Assembly (NCBI GenBank): GCA_004801635.1
Contig: SSTG01000001.1
Location: forward strand, 1 to 64,000
Reading direction: 5' to 3'
Length of the DNA: 64,000 nt
From: Muribaculum caecicola
GTDB lineage: Bacteria; Bacteroidota; Bacteroidia; Bacteroidales; Muribaculaceae
The first letter of the stretch is position 1. Every line of letters begins with the position of its first letter. The notes under the pieces are model-generated. The model was not told the DNA's origin and did no database searches. It saw only the letters and a list, made by a program, of their open reading frames with translations. A program made the position numbers and the translations under genes. Below are positions 41,857 to 49,892 of this stretch, in pieces.

Positions 41857-42435
41857 ATGAAAAAAGTAATTATTTTGCTAGCAGTAACAATTTCTGCACT
41901 GTGTGCGTCGGCACAAATTACATGGAATGTTAAGGGAGGACTTGGCTATGCCCATTGTTGGGGTGATGCCGAAGGCTTGTCGGGGCATTTTGTAGGTAAA
42001 ATTGGAGCCGGTATTGAAAAACCTTTTACATCAAACTGGTCGTTGATGCCTTCGTTGGAATTGGCTTGGAAAGGAGCGGAGGCTGATTATGGGGAAGGTT
42101 TAGGAAAAGCCACTCTTGATATATTATATATTCAGATTCCTATTATGGCGGCATACCGTATGAATATAAACGACAGCTGGAATATGACCATGAAAGCCGG
42201 TCCTTATGTTGCTGTTGGGGTCTATGGTCGTCTTAAGGACGATTATGAAAGTATGAATATATTTACAAGTGAAGCCGGTGGAAAACGGTTTGACCTTGGT
42301 TTGGACTTAGGTCTGGATTTTGAATATCATCGTTTTGTATTCGGAGTTGAATATGAATTAGGATTCCTGTCAATGACCGATGGCGGCGATTTGAAAAACG
42401 GTGCTCTTTATGGCACTGTGGGATATAAATTCTAA
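41857..42435 (+). CDS. Outer-membrane beta-barrel protein (PorT-like)
   Basis: A 192-aa protein with a Sec signal peptide (ALCASAQ, residue ~20) followed by eight or so amphipathic beta strands with alternating aromatic residues (WNVKGGLGYAHCWGD; LDILYIQIPIMAAYRM; FDLGLDLGLDFEYHRFVFGVEYELGFLSM). It ends in GALYGTVGYKF, whose C-terminal Phe is the usual outer-membrane assembly signal. It belongs to the small 'outer membrane beta-barrel' family. It is 45 bp after the caspase gene and probably in the same operon, and could anchor or transport its products. The terminator follows at 42453. Confidence 0.85.
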   Translation: MKKVIILLAVTISALCASAQITWNVKGGLGYAHCWGDAEGLSGHFVGKIGAGIEKPFTSNWSLMPSLELAWKGAEADYGEGLGKATLDILYIQIPIMAAYRMNINDSWNMTMKAGPYVAVGVYGRLKDDYESMNIFTSEAGGKRFDLGLDLGLDFEYHRFVFGVEYELGFLSMTDGGDLKNGALYGTVGYKF

Positions 42436-42452
42436 GTAATCGCAACTAAAGC

Positions 42453-42489
42453 AAAGAGCCGGCTTTCATCAATGGGAGCCGGCTTTTTG
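42453..42489 (+). terminator. Intrinsic terminator of the caspase operon
   Basis: Stem AGCCGGCT pairs with a second AGCCGGCT, extended by A-rich/T-rich flanks, and ends in five T, 18 bp after the beta-barrel gene. Confidence 0.8.
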
Positions 42490-42618
42490 TATATGGTGAT
42501 AGTGGATATGTTTTGTTGTGTATTTTTGTGTGATAGGGGTAAAAATGAATCTATTTTTGTACTTTTGTAACGAGGTGGCGGTTGGCGGTATCGCAGGCCG
42601 GTAACTGTTAATTAAAAG

Positions 42619-43401
42619 ATGGAAATGAAAAAACATATATTGGACTTTGAAGTGGTTGAAAACCGCTGCATTCACAATCTGTACTCGCTGCTTGTTGTCA
42701 AGCCGGCAGATGGAGGCAAATTGCCAGAAATAAAAGCCGGACAGTTTGTCCAGGTAAGGATTGACAAATCGAAAACAACATTTTTGCGCCGTCCTATTTC
42801 GGTGAATTATGTTGATGCCGGTAAAAACGAATTGTGGCTTCTTGTGCGTAAGGCCGGTGACGGCACGCAGGCTTTGGCTCAAATGAAACCAGGCGAGGTG
42901 CTTAACCTTATTCTACCGTTGGGTAATTATTTCAAGGCTCGCGAAGGTGAGAGCCGGTTCCTCCTTGTGGGCGGCGGAGTAGGGATAGCCCCGATGTTGT
43001 TCTGGGGTAAACAGTTGAAAGAGTCGGGCTATGAACCGGAGTTTTTAATAGGGGCCCGTTCGGAAGCAGACTTGCTTGAACTGGAGTACTTGAATAAAAT
43101 TGGTGTTGTGCATGTTTCTACCGACGACGGGTCGGCAGGTACGCCAGGAGTTGTAACGTTGAATCCGGTATTGATGCAGAAGTGGGACCGCGTTTATTGT
43201 TGTGGCCCGGCACCGATGATGAAGGCTGTTTCTGCTCTGTCACGTAATAACGGTGTGCCTTGCGATGTGTCGCTTGAAAACATGATGGCCTGTGGCCTGG
43301 GGGCTTGTTTGTGTTGCGTTGAAAAAACAGTTAAAGGTAATGTGTGCGTGTGCACCGAAGGTCCGATTTTTAATACAAATGAACTGACATGGCACGATTA
43401 A
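42619..43401 (+). CDS. pyrK: Dihydroorotate dehydrogenase electron-transfer subunit
   Basis: A 260-aa FAD/[2Fe-2S] protein that passes electrons from dihydroorotate oxidation by PyrD1B to NAD+. Seen: [12 protein letters not shown] (FAD-binding RxxS), [17 protein letters not shown] (NAD-binding) and the C-terminal iron-sulphur cluster Cys set in [30 protein letters not shown]. All ligands are present. It overlaps pyrD by 13 bp, a tight coupling for two subunits of one enzyme. Candidate TAnnTTTG boxes at 42552 and 42560 lie upstream but lack a well-spaced -33. Confidence 0.95.
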   Translation: MEMKKHILDFEVVENRCIHNLYSLLVVKPADGGKLPEIKAGQFVQVRIDKSKTTFLRRPISVNYVDAGKNELWLLVRKAGDGTQALAQMKPGEVLNLILPLGNYFKAREGESRFLLVGGGVGIAPMLFWGKQLKESGYEPEFLIGARSEADLLELEYLNKIGVVHVSTDDGSAGTPGVVTLNPVLMQKWDRVYCCGPAPMMKAVSALSRNNGVPCDVSLENMMACGLGACLCCVEKTVKGNVCVCTEGPIFNTNELTWHD

Positions 43402-44294
43402 ATGTAAATATAGGCGGACTGAGCCTTAAGAATCCCGTTTTAACAGCTTCCGGAACATTCGGATTCGGTGAGGAATTTGCTGATTTCATTGATTTGGAAA
43501 AACTGGGAGGTTTTATTGTAAAAGGCACCACATTGGAGCCTCGCCAAGGTAATCCGTATCCGCGCATGGTTGAAACTCCGTCGGGTATGCTTAATGCCGT
43601 AGGGCTGCAGAACAAGGGTGTTGACTATTTTATTGAAAATATATACCCGAGGCTGAGCCATCTGGACACAAACGTGATTGTAAATGTGTCGGGGGCAAAT
43701 GTTGCTGATTACGTGGAAGTTTGTCGTCGTCTTGCTCCTTTGGAACGTATACCGGCTGTTGAAATAAATATTTCGTGTCCTAATGTAAAGCAGGGCGGAA
43801 TGGCGTTTGGAACCACTACAACCGGAGCCGCTGAGGTGACACGGGCTGTGCGTGATGCGTTTCCTCGAACCGTTATTGTCAAACTGTCGCCGAATGTAAC
43901 ATCGATAGCCGATATTGCCAAAGCCGTAGAAGCCGAAGGTGCCGATTCTGTGTCGCTGATAAATACAATAATGGGCATGTCGATTGACGTTGAACGCCAG
44001 CGGCCTCACTTGTCGACTATTACTGGCGGCTTGTCGGGCGCTGCCGTACGACCTGTGGCCGTGCGCATGGTTTGGCAGGTGGCTCATGCCGTAAAGATAC
44101 CGGTTGTTGGGCTTGGCGGAATCATGAACGGGCGTGATGCCATAGAGTTTATGCTGGCCGGGGCCAGGGCTATACAGGTAGGTACGGCCAACTTTGTCGA
44201 CCCGGCGGTAACAGTTAAAATAATAGACTATATCAATGACTATTGCGAACGCCACGGAGTGAGCGACGTAAATGACATTGTTGGTCTGATATAA
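43389..44294 (+). CDS. pyrD: Dihydroorotate dehydrogenase, type 1B catalytic subunit
   Basis: A 301-aa TIM-barrel FMN enzyme for the fourth step of pyrimidine synthesis. Seen: [46 protein letters not shown], the catalytic loop with Cys in [37 protein letters not shown] and [20 protein letters not shown], all type 1B. It is cytoplasmic and active with PyrK, encoded just upstream with a 13-bp overlap. The terminator lies at 44324, partly inside the opposing gene. Confidence 0.96.
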   Translation: MARLNVNIGGLSLKNPVLTASGTFGFGEEFADFIDLEKLGGFIVKGTTLEPRQGNPYPRMVETPSGMLNAVGLQNKGVDYFIENIYPRLSHLDTNVIVNVSGANVADYVEVCRRLAPLERIPAVEINISCPNVKQGGMAFGTTTTGAAEVTRAVRDAFPRTVIVKLSPNVTSIADIAKAVEAEGADSVSLINTIMGMSIDVERQRPHLSTITGGLSGAAVRPVAVRMVWQVAHAVKIPVVGLGGIMNGRDAIEFMLAGARAIQVGTANFVDPAVTVKIIDYINDYCERHGVSDVNDIVGLI

Positions 44295-44323
44295 AATTCA
44301 GATAACTTATTTTCTAAGAATAT

Positions 44324-44370
44324 AATCCGTTAAACTATGGTTATTTAACCCAGTTTAACGGATTCATTTT
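44324..44370 (+). terminator. Terminator of pyrK-pyrD overlapping the end of the convergent gene
   Basis: 13-bp stem (44324-44336 with 44352-44364) followed by CATTTTTT. The right arm lies within the last codons of the opposing EnvC-like gene (stop at 44341). Confidence 0.75.
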
Positions 44371-45621
44371 TTGCTTTTCCTTACGTAATTCGAAGTGTAG
44401 CACGGCTCGGCCGTCATCGCCTCTGGCTACACGGCCTATTGTCTGGCCTTGTTTCAATTTAGAACCGTTTTTTACGTTGATTTCAGCAAGATTGGCATAT
44501 ATTGTCAGGTATTGGCCGTGACGTACCATTACAATGGTGCCGAAGCCTGGCTGTTTGAATATTGCCGACACTTTGCCTTCGAATACGGCACGAGCAGTTC
44601 CGCCTTTGGCTACCTCTATGTCGATACCAGAGTTGTCAATGACAACATGGGGCAGTTGCGGATGTTTCTGTCTGCCGAACGTGCGGACAACTTTGTATTG
44701 TCCGTTTACCGGAAAAAGCAACCTGCCTTTGTTGCTTTCAAACGATCCGGATAGCTGTCGTGTCGATTCGGCAGTAGCATATGTCTCGGTAGTTTTCTGC
44801 ACATTATTTCCTTTTTGGCCGGATTTGTTGCCCGTAGGTTTGCTGTTTTTTGCAGCTTTGGCTTTTTCGGCGCGTTGGCGTTCAAGTTCCTGTGCAATTA
44901 TGCGGTCCAGTTCTTTGTCAAGTTTCAGGGCTTGTGCCTGTTTCTCTTTTAGAACCTGGTTCAGGGTGCGTTTTTCCCGTTTAAGGTCTTTTACTAATCG
45001 GTCGGTTTTGCGTTGGCGTGTTTCCAGTTGGGTTTGTTGTCCGGAAATTTTGCGCATTGTGGCCGATTTTGACTGTTTGATAATGTCAAGTTGCTTTGTC
45101 TTTTCCTCAAGAATTTGTCGTGAGGTAGATATTTCCCTGGTTTTGCGCTTTTGCCACCTTGTATATTCGTTCAGGTATCTGGTACGGCGGTAGGCAGTGG
45201 CAAATGATTCAGATGATAATACGAAGGCAAGTTTGGTGAGTGAATTTTGCTGTGCCGCCTTTGTGGCGCGGACAGAGTTTGCATATGCCTTACGCATGGC
45301 TTCAAGCTGCCGGTTGTATGCGGCTACGGTGTCCGATAGCAGTTGTTGGCATGTGGATATTGAATCAAGTTGCCGTGACAGCTTTTGAATCTCGGTTTTA
45401 TTTTGTTGTATTTCGGCATTGAGGGCATCCAGCGACCGTAGAGATGCCGTTGTACGCCTTTTATTTTCAGCTATTTGCCTGTTTGTTTTGGCTATTGCGT
45501 TTTTATTGGCTTGCTGCTCCTTTCTTATCGCGCTTGCCGTGCGTTTGCGCTGTGGTGCGCTCCATATGCAGCATGAAGCAGCTATTGCAATAGCAGACAG
45601 CAGAATTACAATACGTTTCAT
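44341..45621 (-). CDS. EnvC-like murein hydrolase activator (degenerate LytM/M23)
   Basis: A 426-aa exported protein: an N-terminal hydrophobic signal (about 4-22), a long coiled coil (about 30-250), a Lys/Gly linker, and a LytM/M23 domain (about 298-426: LLFPVNGQYKVVRTFGRQKH to NPLNWVK). The zinc site is incomplete: the usual HxxxD reads N330-x-x-x-D334, and the HxH motif reads VLH (V407, H409). So it probably lacks peptidase activity and, like E. coli EnvC, activates an amidase during cell separation. Last gene of dut-TPR-DUF4292-envC, overlapping the DUF4292 gene by 4 bp. Confidence 0.85.
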   Translation of the reverse strand: MKRIVILLSAIAIAASCCIWSAPQRKRTASAIRKEQQANKNAIAKTNRQIAENKRRTTASLRSLDALNAEIQQNKTEIQKLSRQLDSISTCQQLLSDTVAAYNRQLEAMRKAYANSVRATKAAQQNSLTKLAFVLSSESFATAYRRTRYLNEYTRWQKRKTREISTSRQILEEKTKQLDIIKQSKSATMRKISGQQTQLETRQRKTDRLVKDLKREKRTLNQVLKEKQAQALKLDKELDRIIAQELERQRAEKAKAAKNSKPTGNKSGQKGNNVQKTTETYATAESTRQLSGSFESNKGRLLFPVNGQYKVVRTFGRQKHPQLPHVVIDNSGIDIEVAKGGTARAVFEGKVSAIFKQPGFGTIVMVRHGQYLTIYANLAEINVKNGSKLKQGQTIGRVARGDDGRAVLHFELRKEKQKMNPLNWVK

Positions 45622-46448
45622 TGATGCAGGTTTTTCAATAATTCCTCAGCATTTATTCGCCTGTAGTTGCCGGGCACTTGCCACGAAATGTTGTTAAACG
45701 TGTTCCACTTTGCATTTTGCCACTTCCAGTTAATTTGTGCCGATATGTTGGTTTTTTGTGCCGAAATGTCAAGTAGTGTTGTGCGTGCTACTTTTCCGGC
45801 TGGAGTAGTATTTGTCCAAGGCGTATAATTGGCCGTAACGGTTATGTCTTTTTTATCAGACAATGCCGCAAAACGCGACAGGTAGATTTCCTGACCGGTA
45901 TTTGCTGTAAACCCGTAAGTCACGCCTTTTGGCTGTTTTTGCGGTATTATTGTTAGTGAGTTTAACGAATACTCTAAATCAACATTCTTTTTATTCCATG
46001 GACCCATTGTTGATGCTCCGATTATAAACGGGCGGCCTATAAGCATGTCCTGCAAGTTGCCAATTGATACGGGAAGCCGGTTGGTTAGTGACTTTATGCT
46101 CTCGGCCAGATATACTTTTTCAAGGCGGTACATGGCAAACAGGGAGTCTTCACGTATCAATAGCCGTGCTACTTCAATGCCAATCATACGCATGCTTAAT
46201 TCAATAGCCTTGCCTTGTTCTATACGGGCTCGTCCGGACAAAGATATGCGTTGTGGCTTTTCCAGGGAAAAAGAAATGGGAACTTCTACGGAATTCCATT
46301 CTGCAGTTGGGGATGTTAGGGCATAATATTGCTGGGTAGGTGTTTGGCCGTCAATATGCCCCTGGATTTCTTTTTTTGGTTGGCATGCCTGCATTACGGC
46401 AAGCATTGCAATTAATATGCAGGTTAATGATTTGTTTATACGGGTCAT
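45618..46448 (-). CDS. DUF4292 family lipoprotein
   Basis: A 276-aa protein with a lipoprotein signal (lipobox MQAC, Cys at residue ~22). The mature part is beta-rich and matches DUF4292, a LolA/LolB-like shell: ISLSGRARIEQGKAIELSMRMIGIEVARLLIREDSLFAMYRLEKVYLAES-type strands, then TNRLPVSIGNLQDMLIGRPFI. A lipoprotein- or lipid-binding role in the outer membrane is suggested by fold resemblance only. It overlaps the EnvC-like gene by 4 bp and lies 18 bp after the TPR gene, a conserved order in Bacteroidetes. Confidence 0.82.
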   Translation of the reverse strand: MTRINKSLTCILIAMLAVMQACQPKKEIQGHIDGQTPTQQYYALTSPTAEWNSVEVPISFSLEKPQRISLSGRARIEQGKAIELSMRMIGIEVARLLIREDSLFAMYRLEKVYLAESIKSLTNRLPVSIGNLQDMLIGRPFIIGASTMGPWNKKNVDLEYSLNSLTIIPQKQPKGVTYGFTANTGQEIYLSRFAALSDKKDITVTANYTPWTNTTPAGKVARTTLLDISAQKTNISAQINWKWQNAKWNTFNNISWQVPGNYRRINAEELLKNLHQ

Positions 46449-46466
46449 TATATGGCGTTTGCGCTT

Positions 46467-48209
46467 TTATTTGAAAAAGTATGTTTTGTTTTTTACTTTT
46501 TGTTTTAACATTTTGTTGTCGGGTTCAAGCTTTAGTGCCTTTTCCCAATATTCCAATGCTTTGTCAATATCTGAATTCCAGAATAGTATGTCGCCGGCAT
46601 GGTGGTATAGTTCGGCAGACTCTTCTTCCTCGTCGGCCAGAGCTTTTTCTATATAAGCTTTAGCTTCGACGTAATTTTTTTTCTTGAACATAATCCATGC
46701 GTATGTGTCGAGCCATGTCGGTTCGTCGGGACGTTCTTTCAATGCATCGGCACACATCCGTTCGGCCTTGTCCAGATTTTTATCCTGTTCGGCAAGCAGA
46801 TATGCGTAATTATTTTTTATCAGGTTGTTATTCGGGTTAAACAGTAATGCTTTGTCGTAGTATGCGTAGGCTGAGTCAAGTATCTGTGTGTTTGCGTATA
46901 CGTCGCCAATCGAACCTAGTATCTGCGAGTGTGACTCTAAGTCGTTTTCCTGTATTTCAGACAGTGCTTTTTTGTATACACCGAGGGCTTTGTCATACTC
47001 TTTAAGCATTGTATGGTTTGAGCCTATTATCAACATAAGCATCGGGCTGCTAGGGAAATAATGCAGCCCTCGCTGTGCCTGTTCTATTGATTTTTCATAA
47101 TTGCCTGTTTCTATATACAGGCTGGCCAGTGTACGCCAGCGGCTTTCAGTAGATGGGTCGATGTCGACGGCATAGCCCAGTTGTTCGGCAGCTCCGGCAT
47201 AGTCTTGTACGGCAAGCAGGTATGAACAATATAAGTCGCGTAAGCTGACTTCGTGTGGGTTTTGCTCAAGCATGGTGGAAAACAGCGATTGTATACGCGG
47301 TTGCTGTGCCGGGTCGTCATAAAGTGTGCGTATATAATCGGACATAAGCTCCATCTTGGCATCAAGGCTTAGGCTTTCGCGAGACAGGGCGTTAAATACC
47401 TCTCTGTCGTATGCCAGCGAATCGTTTATGTTTTTAAAGTACATGGCACGCTGGTAGTATGCCAGTCCGGATGTTGAATCAATTTCGCATGCCCGGTTAT
47501 AATAGGCAAGGGCAGAGTCGCCTTGTGAAAACATTGCAAAAATGTCACCGGCAAAAACATTGTATTCTGTATTTTCCGGCGAGGTTGCAATTAGTTTTTT
47601 TACTTCTGAAATTACTGAAGCCGTGTCAAGTGTTGCCATGTAAGTGCGCATTTTACGGCTGGTTATAGGAATGCTCTTACCTTTGGTTTGCTCAATACGG
47701 TCGTATATGCCGATAGCTTTTTTCAATGAGATAGAGTCGCGCCGTGCACTCAGGGCATCGGCAAGTTTGAATGCCGGTTCTAGCTTGGAGGGGTAGATTG
47801 AGTCGAGTAATGTCCATACGCGCACAGATTCGTCCAGATTACCCATGCGGTCGTTTACAGTGCCATACATAAAGGCATTATAATAGTCGGATGGTTCGGC
47901 ATTGAAATGGCGTTGCATTAACTCATATCCGTTTTTGAACCTGATAGAGTCGTTTCCTGCAGTAGTCAGGTCGAAGTAACCTACATAGAATCCTGTTGTA
48001 TGGTCGGCGGGGTTTAAGTCGTAGGCACGTCGCAGCAAATCATTATAGGCATCAGTGTTTCCTATTGCAGATTGGCGTTGTGCTTCCATGAATATATAGT
48101 CAGCCTTTCGCCGGTCTGCCCCCTCCGGTTTGCTGTTTTTGCCTTGAATATGGTTTACGGCTAGTATATATGCCGCTATTAACAGAATAAACTTTAACTT
48201 CTGACTCAT
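46467..48209 (-). CDS. Secreted TPR-repeat protein
   Basis: A 580-aa protein with a signal peptide (LIAAYILAVNHIQG) and about a dozen TPR units from residue ~30 to the end, for example VYANTQILDSAYAYYDKALLFNPNNNLIKNNYAYLLA and AELYHHAGDILFWNSDIDKALEYWEKALKLEP. It resembles the TPR proteins encoded between dut and DUF4292 in other Bacteroidetes. Presumably a periplasmic scaffold; no enzyme motif. A 59-bp gap separates it from dut, and the DUF4292 gene follows after 18 bp. Confidence 0.85.
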   Translation of the reverse strand: MSQKLKFILLIAAYILAVNHIQGKNSKPEGADRRKADYIFMEAQRQSAIGNTDAYNDLLRRAYDLNPADHTTGFYVGYFDLTTAGNDSIRFKNGYELMQRHFNAEPSDYYNAFMYGTVNDRMGNLDESVRVWTLLDSIYPSKLEPAFKLADALSARRDSISLKKAIGIYDRIEQTKGKSIPITSRKMRTYMATLDTASVISEVKKLIATSPENTEYNVFAGDIFAMFSQGDSALAYYNRACEIDSTSGLAYYQRAMYFKNINDSLAYDREVFNALSRESLSLDAKMELMSDYIRTLYDDPAQQPRIQSLFSTMLEQNPHEVSLRDLYCSYLLAVQDYAGAAEQLGYAVDIDPSTESRWRTLASLYIETGNYEKSIEQAQRGLHYFPSSPMLMLIIGSNHTMLKEYDKALGVYKKALSEIQENDLESHSQILGSIGDVYANTQILDSAYAYYDKALLFNPNNNLIKNNYAYLLAEQDKNLDKAERMCADALKERPDEPTWLDTYAWIMFKKKNYVEAKAYIEKALADEEEESAELYHHAGDILFWNSDIDKALEYWEKALKLEPDNKMLKQKVKNKTYFFK

Positions 48210-48268
48210 TAGTATGTTACATTACGAATAAAATATAATGCTTGGCTGCCTGTTTTAACGGGGTGTTT

Positions 48269-48712
48269 CTAATTTAGCCCGGTATGACCGAATGCCCCGT
48301 CGCCGCGCTTTGTATCGTCTAGACGTTCAACACTTTCCCATTCAACGTGGGTGTATTGTTTTACAACCATTTGACATATACGCTCTCCGTCGTTTATAAC
48401 AAACGGAGTGTCAGACATGTTTATTACAATAATGCCTATCTCTCCGCGATAATCGGCATCGATTGTCCCGGGGGTGTTAACCAACGATATGCCGTGTTTA
48501 AGTGCGAGGCCTGAACGGGGCCTGATCTGGCATTCGTATCCGTGTGGAAGCTGTATGTACAGCCCGGTTGGAATCAAGGCTCGTTGCAACGGCTTTAATT
48601 CGACCGGCTGGGTTAAAAATGCTCGAACATCCATTCCGGCCGATGAAAAAGTTTCGTAAGCTGGTAATGGATGGTGCGATTTGTTTATTATTTTTACTTT
48701 TATACGTTCCAT
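48269..48712 (-). CDS. dut: dUTP diphosphatase
   Basis: A 147-aa trimeric dUTPase that hydrolyses dUTP to dUMP and PPi, keeping uracil out of DNA and supplying thymidylate precursor. The five family motifs are seen: [44 protein letters not shown] and the C-terminal glycine-rich arm [11 protein letters not shown]. The length is normal. First gene of the dut-TPR-DUF4292-envC operon. Confidence 0.96.
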   Translation of the reverse strand: MERIKVKIINKSHHPLPAYETFSSAGMDVRAFLTQPVELKPLQRALIPTGLYIQLPHGYECQIRPRSGLALKHGISLVNTPGTIDADYRGEIGIIVINMSDTPFVINDGERICQMVVKQYTHVEWESVERLDDTKRGDGAFGHTGLN

Positions 48713-48773
48713 CGTTTTTGGATTTTATAGTGTTAAAACATGCCTGTTTGTATTTTGGTTTTTAATAGCCATT

Positions 48774-48781
48774 CAAATATA
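48774..48781 (-). promoter_or_regulatory. Candidate -7 box (TATATTTG) for the dut operon
   Basis: Exact TAnnTTTG match on the minus strand, ~62 bp before the dut ATG. No well-spaced -33 box. Confidence 0.45.
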
Positions 48782-48798
48782 ACAGGTTTGTTTACAAC

Positions 48799-48833
48799 TG
48801 CGGAACCGGCATCGGGTCAGACGCGGTTCCGCA
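48799..48833 (-). terminator. Hairpin after the OmpH-like gene
   Basis: 10-bp stem TGCGGAACCG (48799-48808) with CGGTTCCGCA (48824-48833), 15-nt loop, 35 bp after the OmpH-like stop. Confidence 0.65.
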
Positions 48834-48867
48834 ATATGTTGTATTATTGTGGCCTGATAGGCTTGAA

Positions 48868-49464
48868 TTAGTTTGCGCTACTTTTTACGTAACGGGCGTT
48901 GAGGCCTTTTATAACTTCGTCAGTGATGTCAAGGGCTGGATTGAAGTATACTCCGGCTGCCTTGTAAAGTATGGCATCGTAACCTTTTGTTTTGTTAAAT
49001 TCTTTTATGAACGATTCAATTGAATCGGTAAGTTGCATTTGCTGCTGTAGCATTTCCTGTTCTGCTTCGCGCTGTAGGCTTGCAAGGTAGTTTTGTGCTT
49101 CAACCTGCTTTTTGTTCAGCAGCTCCTGATCGGCGTTGAAACTTTCTTGTGAAAGATAGCCGTTGCTGTTTATTTTCTGCTGAATCGAGTTGCCGAGCTT
49201 TTGTATTTCGGCACCACGTGTTCTTTGTGCGTTATCCATTTTGGAAATCTGGCGTAATTGTGCTTCTTTGAAGTCCTTTGCCAGATTGTAGTGGGCAGCG
49301 ATAGAGTCAGCGTCAATATAACGGATGTTTATAGAACTTGTAACATTCTGTGCATCTGACTGATTAGCCGGCTGCGATGCTGTTTTGTCGTTGTTTGAAC
49401 ATGATGTCATGGCCATAGCCGCCATGAGGAAAAGAATTTTAACACAAGGTGTAATCTTTTTCAT
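48868..49464 (-). CDS. OmpH/Skp-like lipoprotein
   Basis: A 198-aa protein with lipobox MTSC (Cys at residue ~22) followed by SNND. The mature part has an ISIRYIDADSIAAHYNLAKDFKEAQLRQI opening, as in Skp/OmpH chaperones ('vdvqkilqesp..k..q..l'), a long helical pair rich in Gln (about 60-150), and a closing strand-helix DAILYKAAGVYFNPALDITDEVIKGLNARY that matches the OmpH C-terminus. Skp prevents aggregation of outer-membrane proteins in the periplasm; unlike E. coli Skp, this one is lipid-anchored. It follows a 57-aa membrane protein gene by 32 bp. Confidence 0.85.
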   Translation of the reverse strand: MKKITPCVKILFLMAAMAMTSCSNNDKTASQPANQSDAQNVTSSINIRYIDADSIAAHYNLAKDFKEAQLRQISKMDNAQRTRGAEIQKLGNSIQQKINSNGYLSQESFNADQELLNKKQVEAQNYLASLQREAEQEMLQQQMQLTDSIESFIKEFNKTKGYDAILYKAAGVYFNPALDITDEVIKGLNARYVKSSAN

Positions 49465-49496
49465 TGTTTAAATGGTGTATTTTTTTAATTGATTTA

Positions 49497-49670
49497 TCAT
49501 TTGTTTTTGTTGTCATGCGCCGAGACGCAGTTTATATTGCGCGAGCGCAGGGCAGCATTGTTGTGGATGTGACCCGACGGGAACTTTGACCCTCTGATAA
49601 ACAGTACTTTTACACCAAGCAATATAATGGCTATAAGCAATAGGGCTATTGTGCATATTATCGTAATCAC
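49497..49670 (-). CDS. Small (57-aa) single-TM protein
   Basis: A 57-aa frame starting with GTG at 49670 and ending with TGA at 49497-49499. One membrane helix (about residues 2-24, ITIICTIALLLIAIILLGVKV) is followed by FIRGSKFPSGHIHNNAALRSRNINCVSAHD. I recall Bacteroidetes small proteins with the same layout, 'GIxVLFVKxGKFPxxHxxxNxALRxxGIxC', so it is probably real. No in-frame ATG exists upstream before the promoter, and a TATATTTG box 23 bp upstream supports the GTG start. It is likely co-transcribed with the OmpH-like gene. Function unknown. Confidence 0.65.
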   Translation of the reverse strand: MITIICTIALLLIAIILLGVKVLFIRGSKFPSGHIHNNAALRSRNINCVSAHDNKNK

Positions 49671-49692
49671 TTCAAGTTGTCTTTTTGCACTG

Positions 49693-49700
49693 CAAATATA
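49693..49700 (-). promoter_or_regulatory. Candidate -7 box (TATATTTG) for the 57-aa protein and OmpH-like gene
   Basis: Exact TAnnTTTG on the minus strand, 22 bp before the GTG start. The rest of the 49671-49892 gap shows no gene. Confidence 0.5.
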
Positions 49701-49892
49701 AGAAACGAATTACAATTTTGGAATTATATCAATTTTATTTTGTAACTTAGGCTTCGAAAACAATATGTTTTTAACAATTTTACACACTAGCTGCCGCTCG
49801 TAAATTGAGTTGTATGGCAGCATGGTTAAAAAATGATTTGGAGTGTAACTAATATAGCAAATAATATAAGTGTAAAATAAATATCAAAAGAT

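Noticed and set aside
43440..44255. 271-codon open frame on the minus strand across pyrD
   Set aside because: Composition rich in His, Tyr and Arg without domains; pyrD on the other strand is unambiguous.
44534..45193. 219-codon plus-strand frame opposite the EnvC-like gene
   Set aside because: Cys/Arg/Ser-rich low-complexity translation of the antisense of a coiled coil; no motifs.
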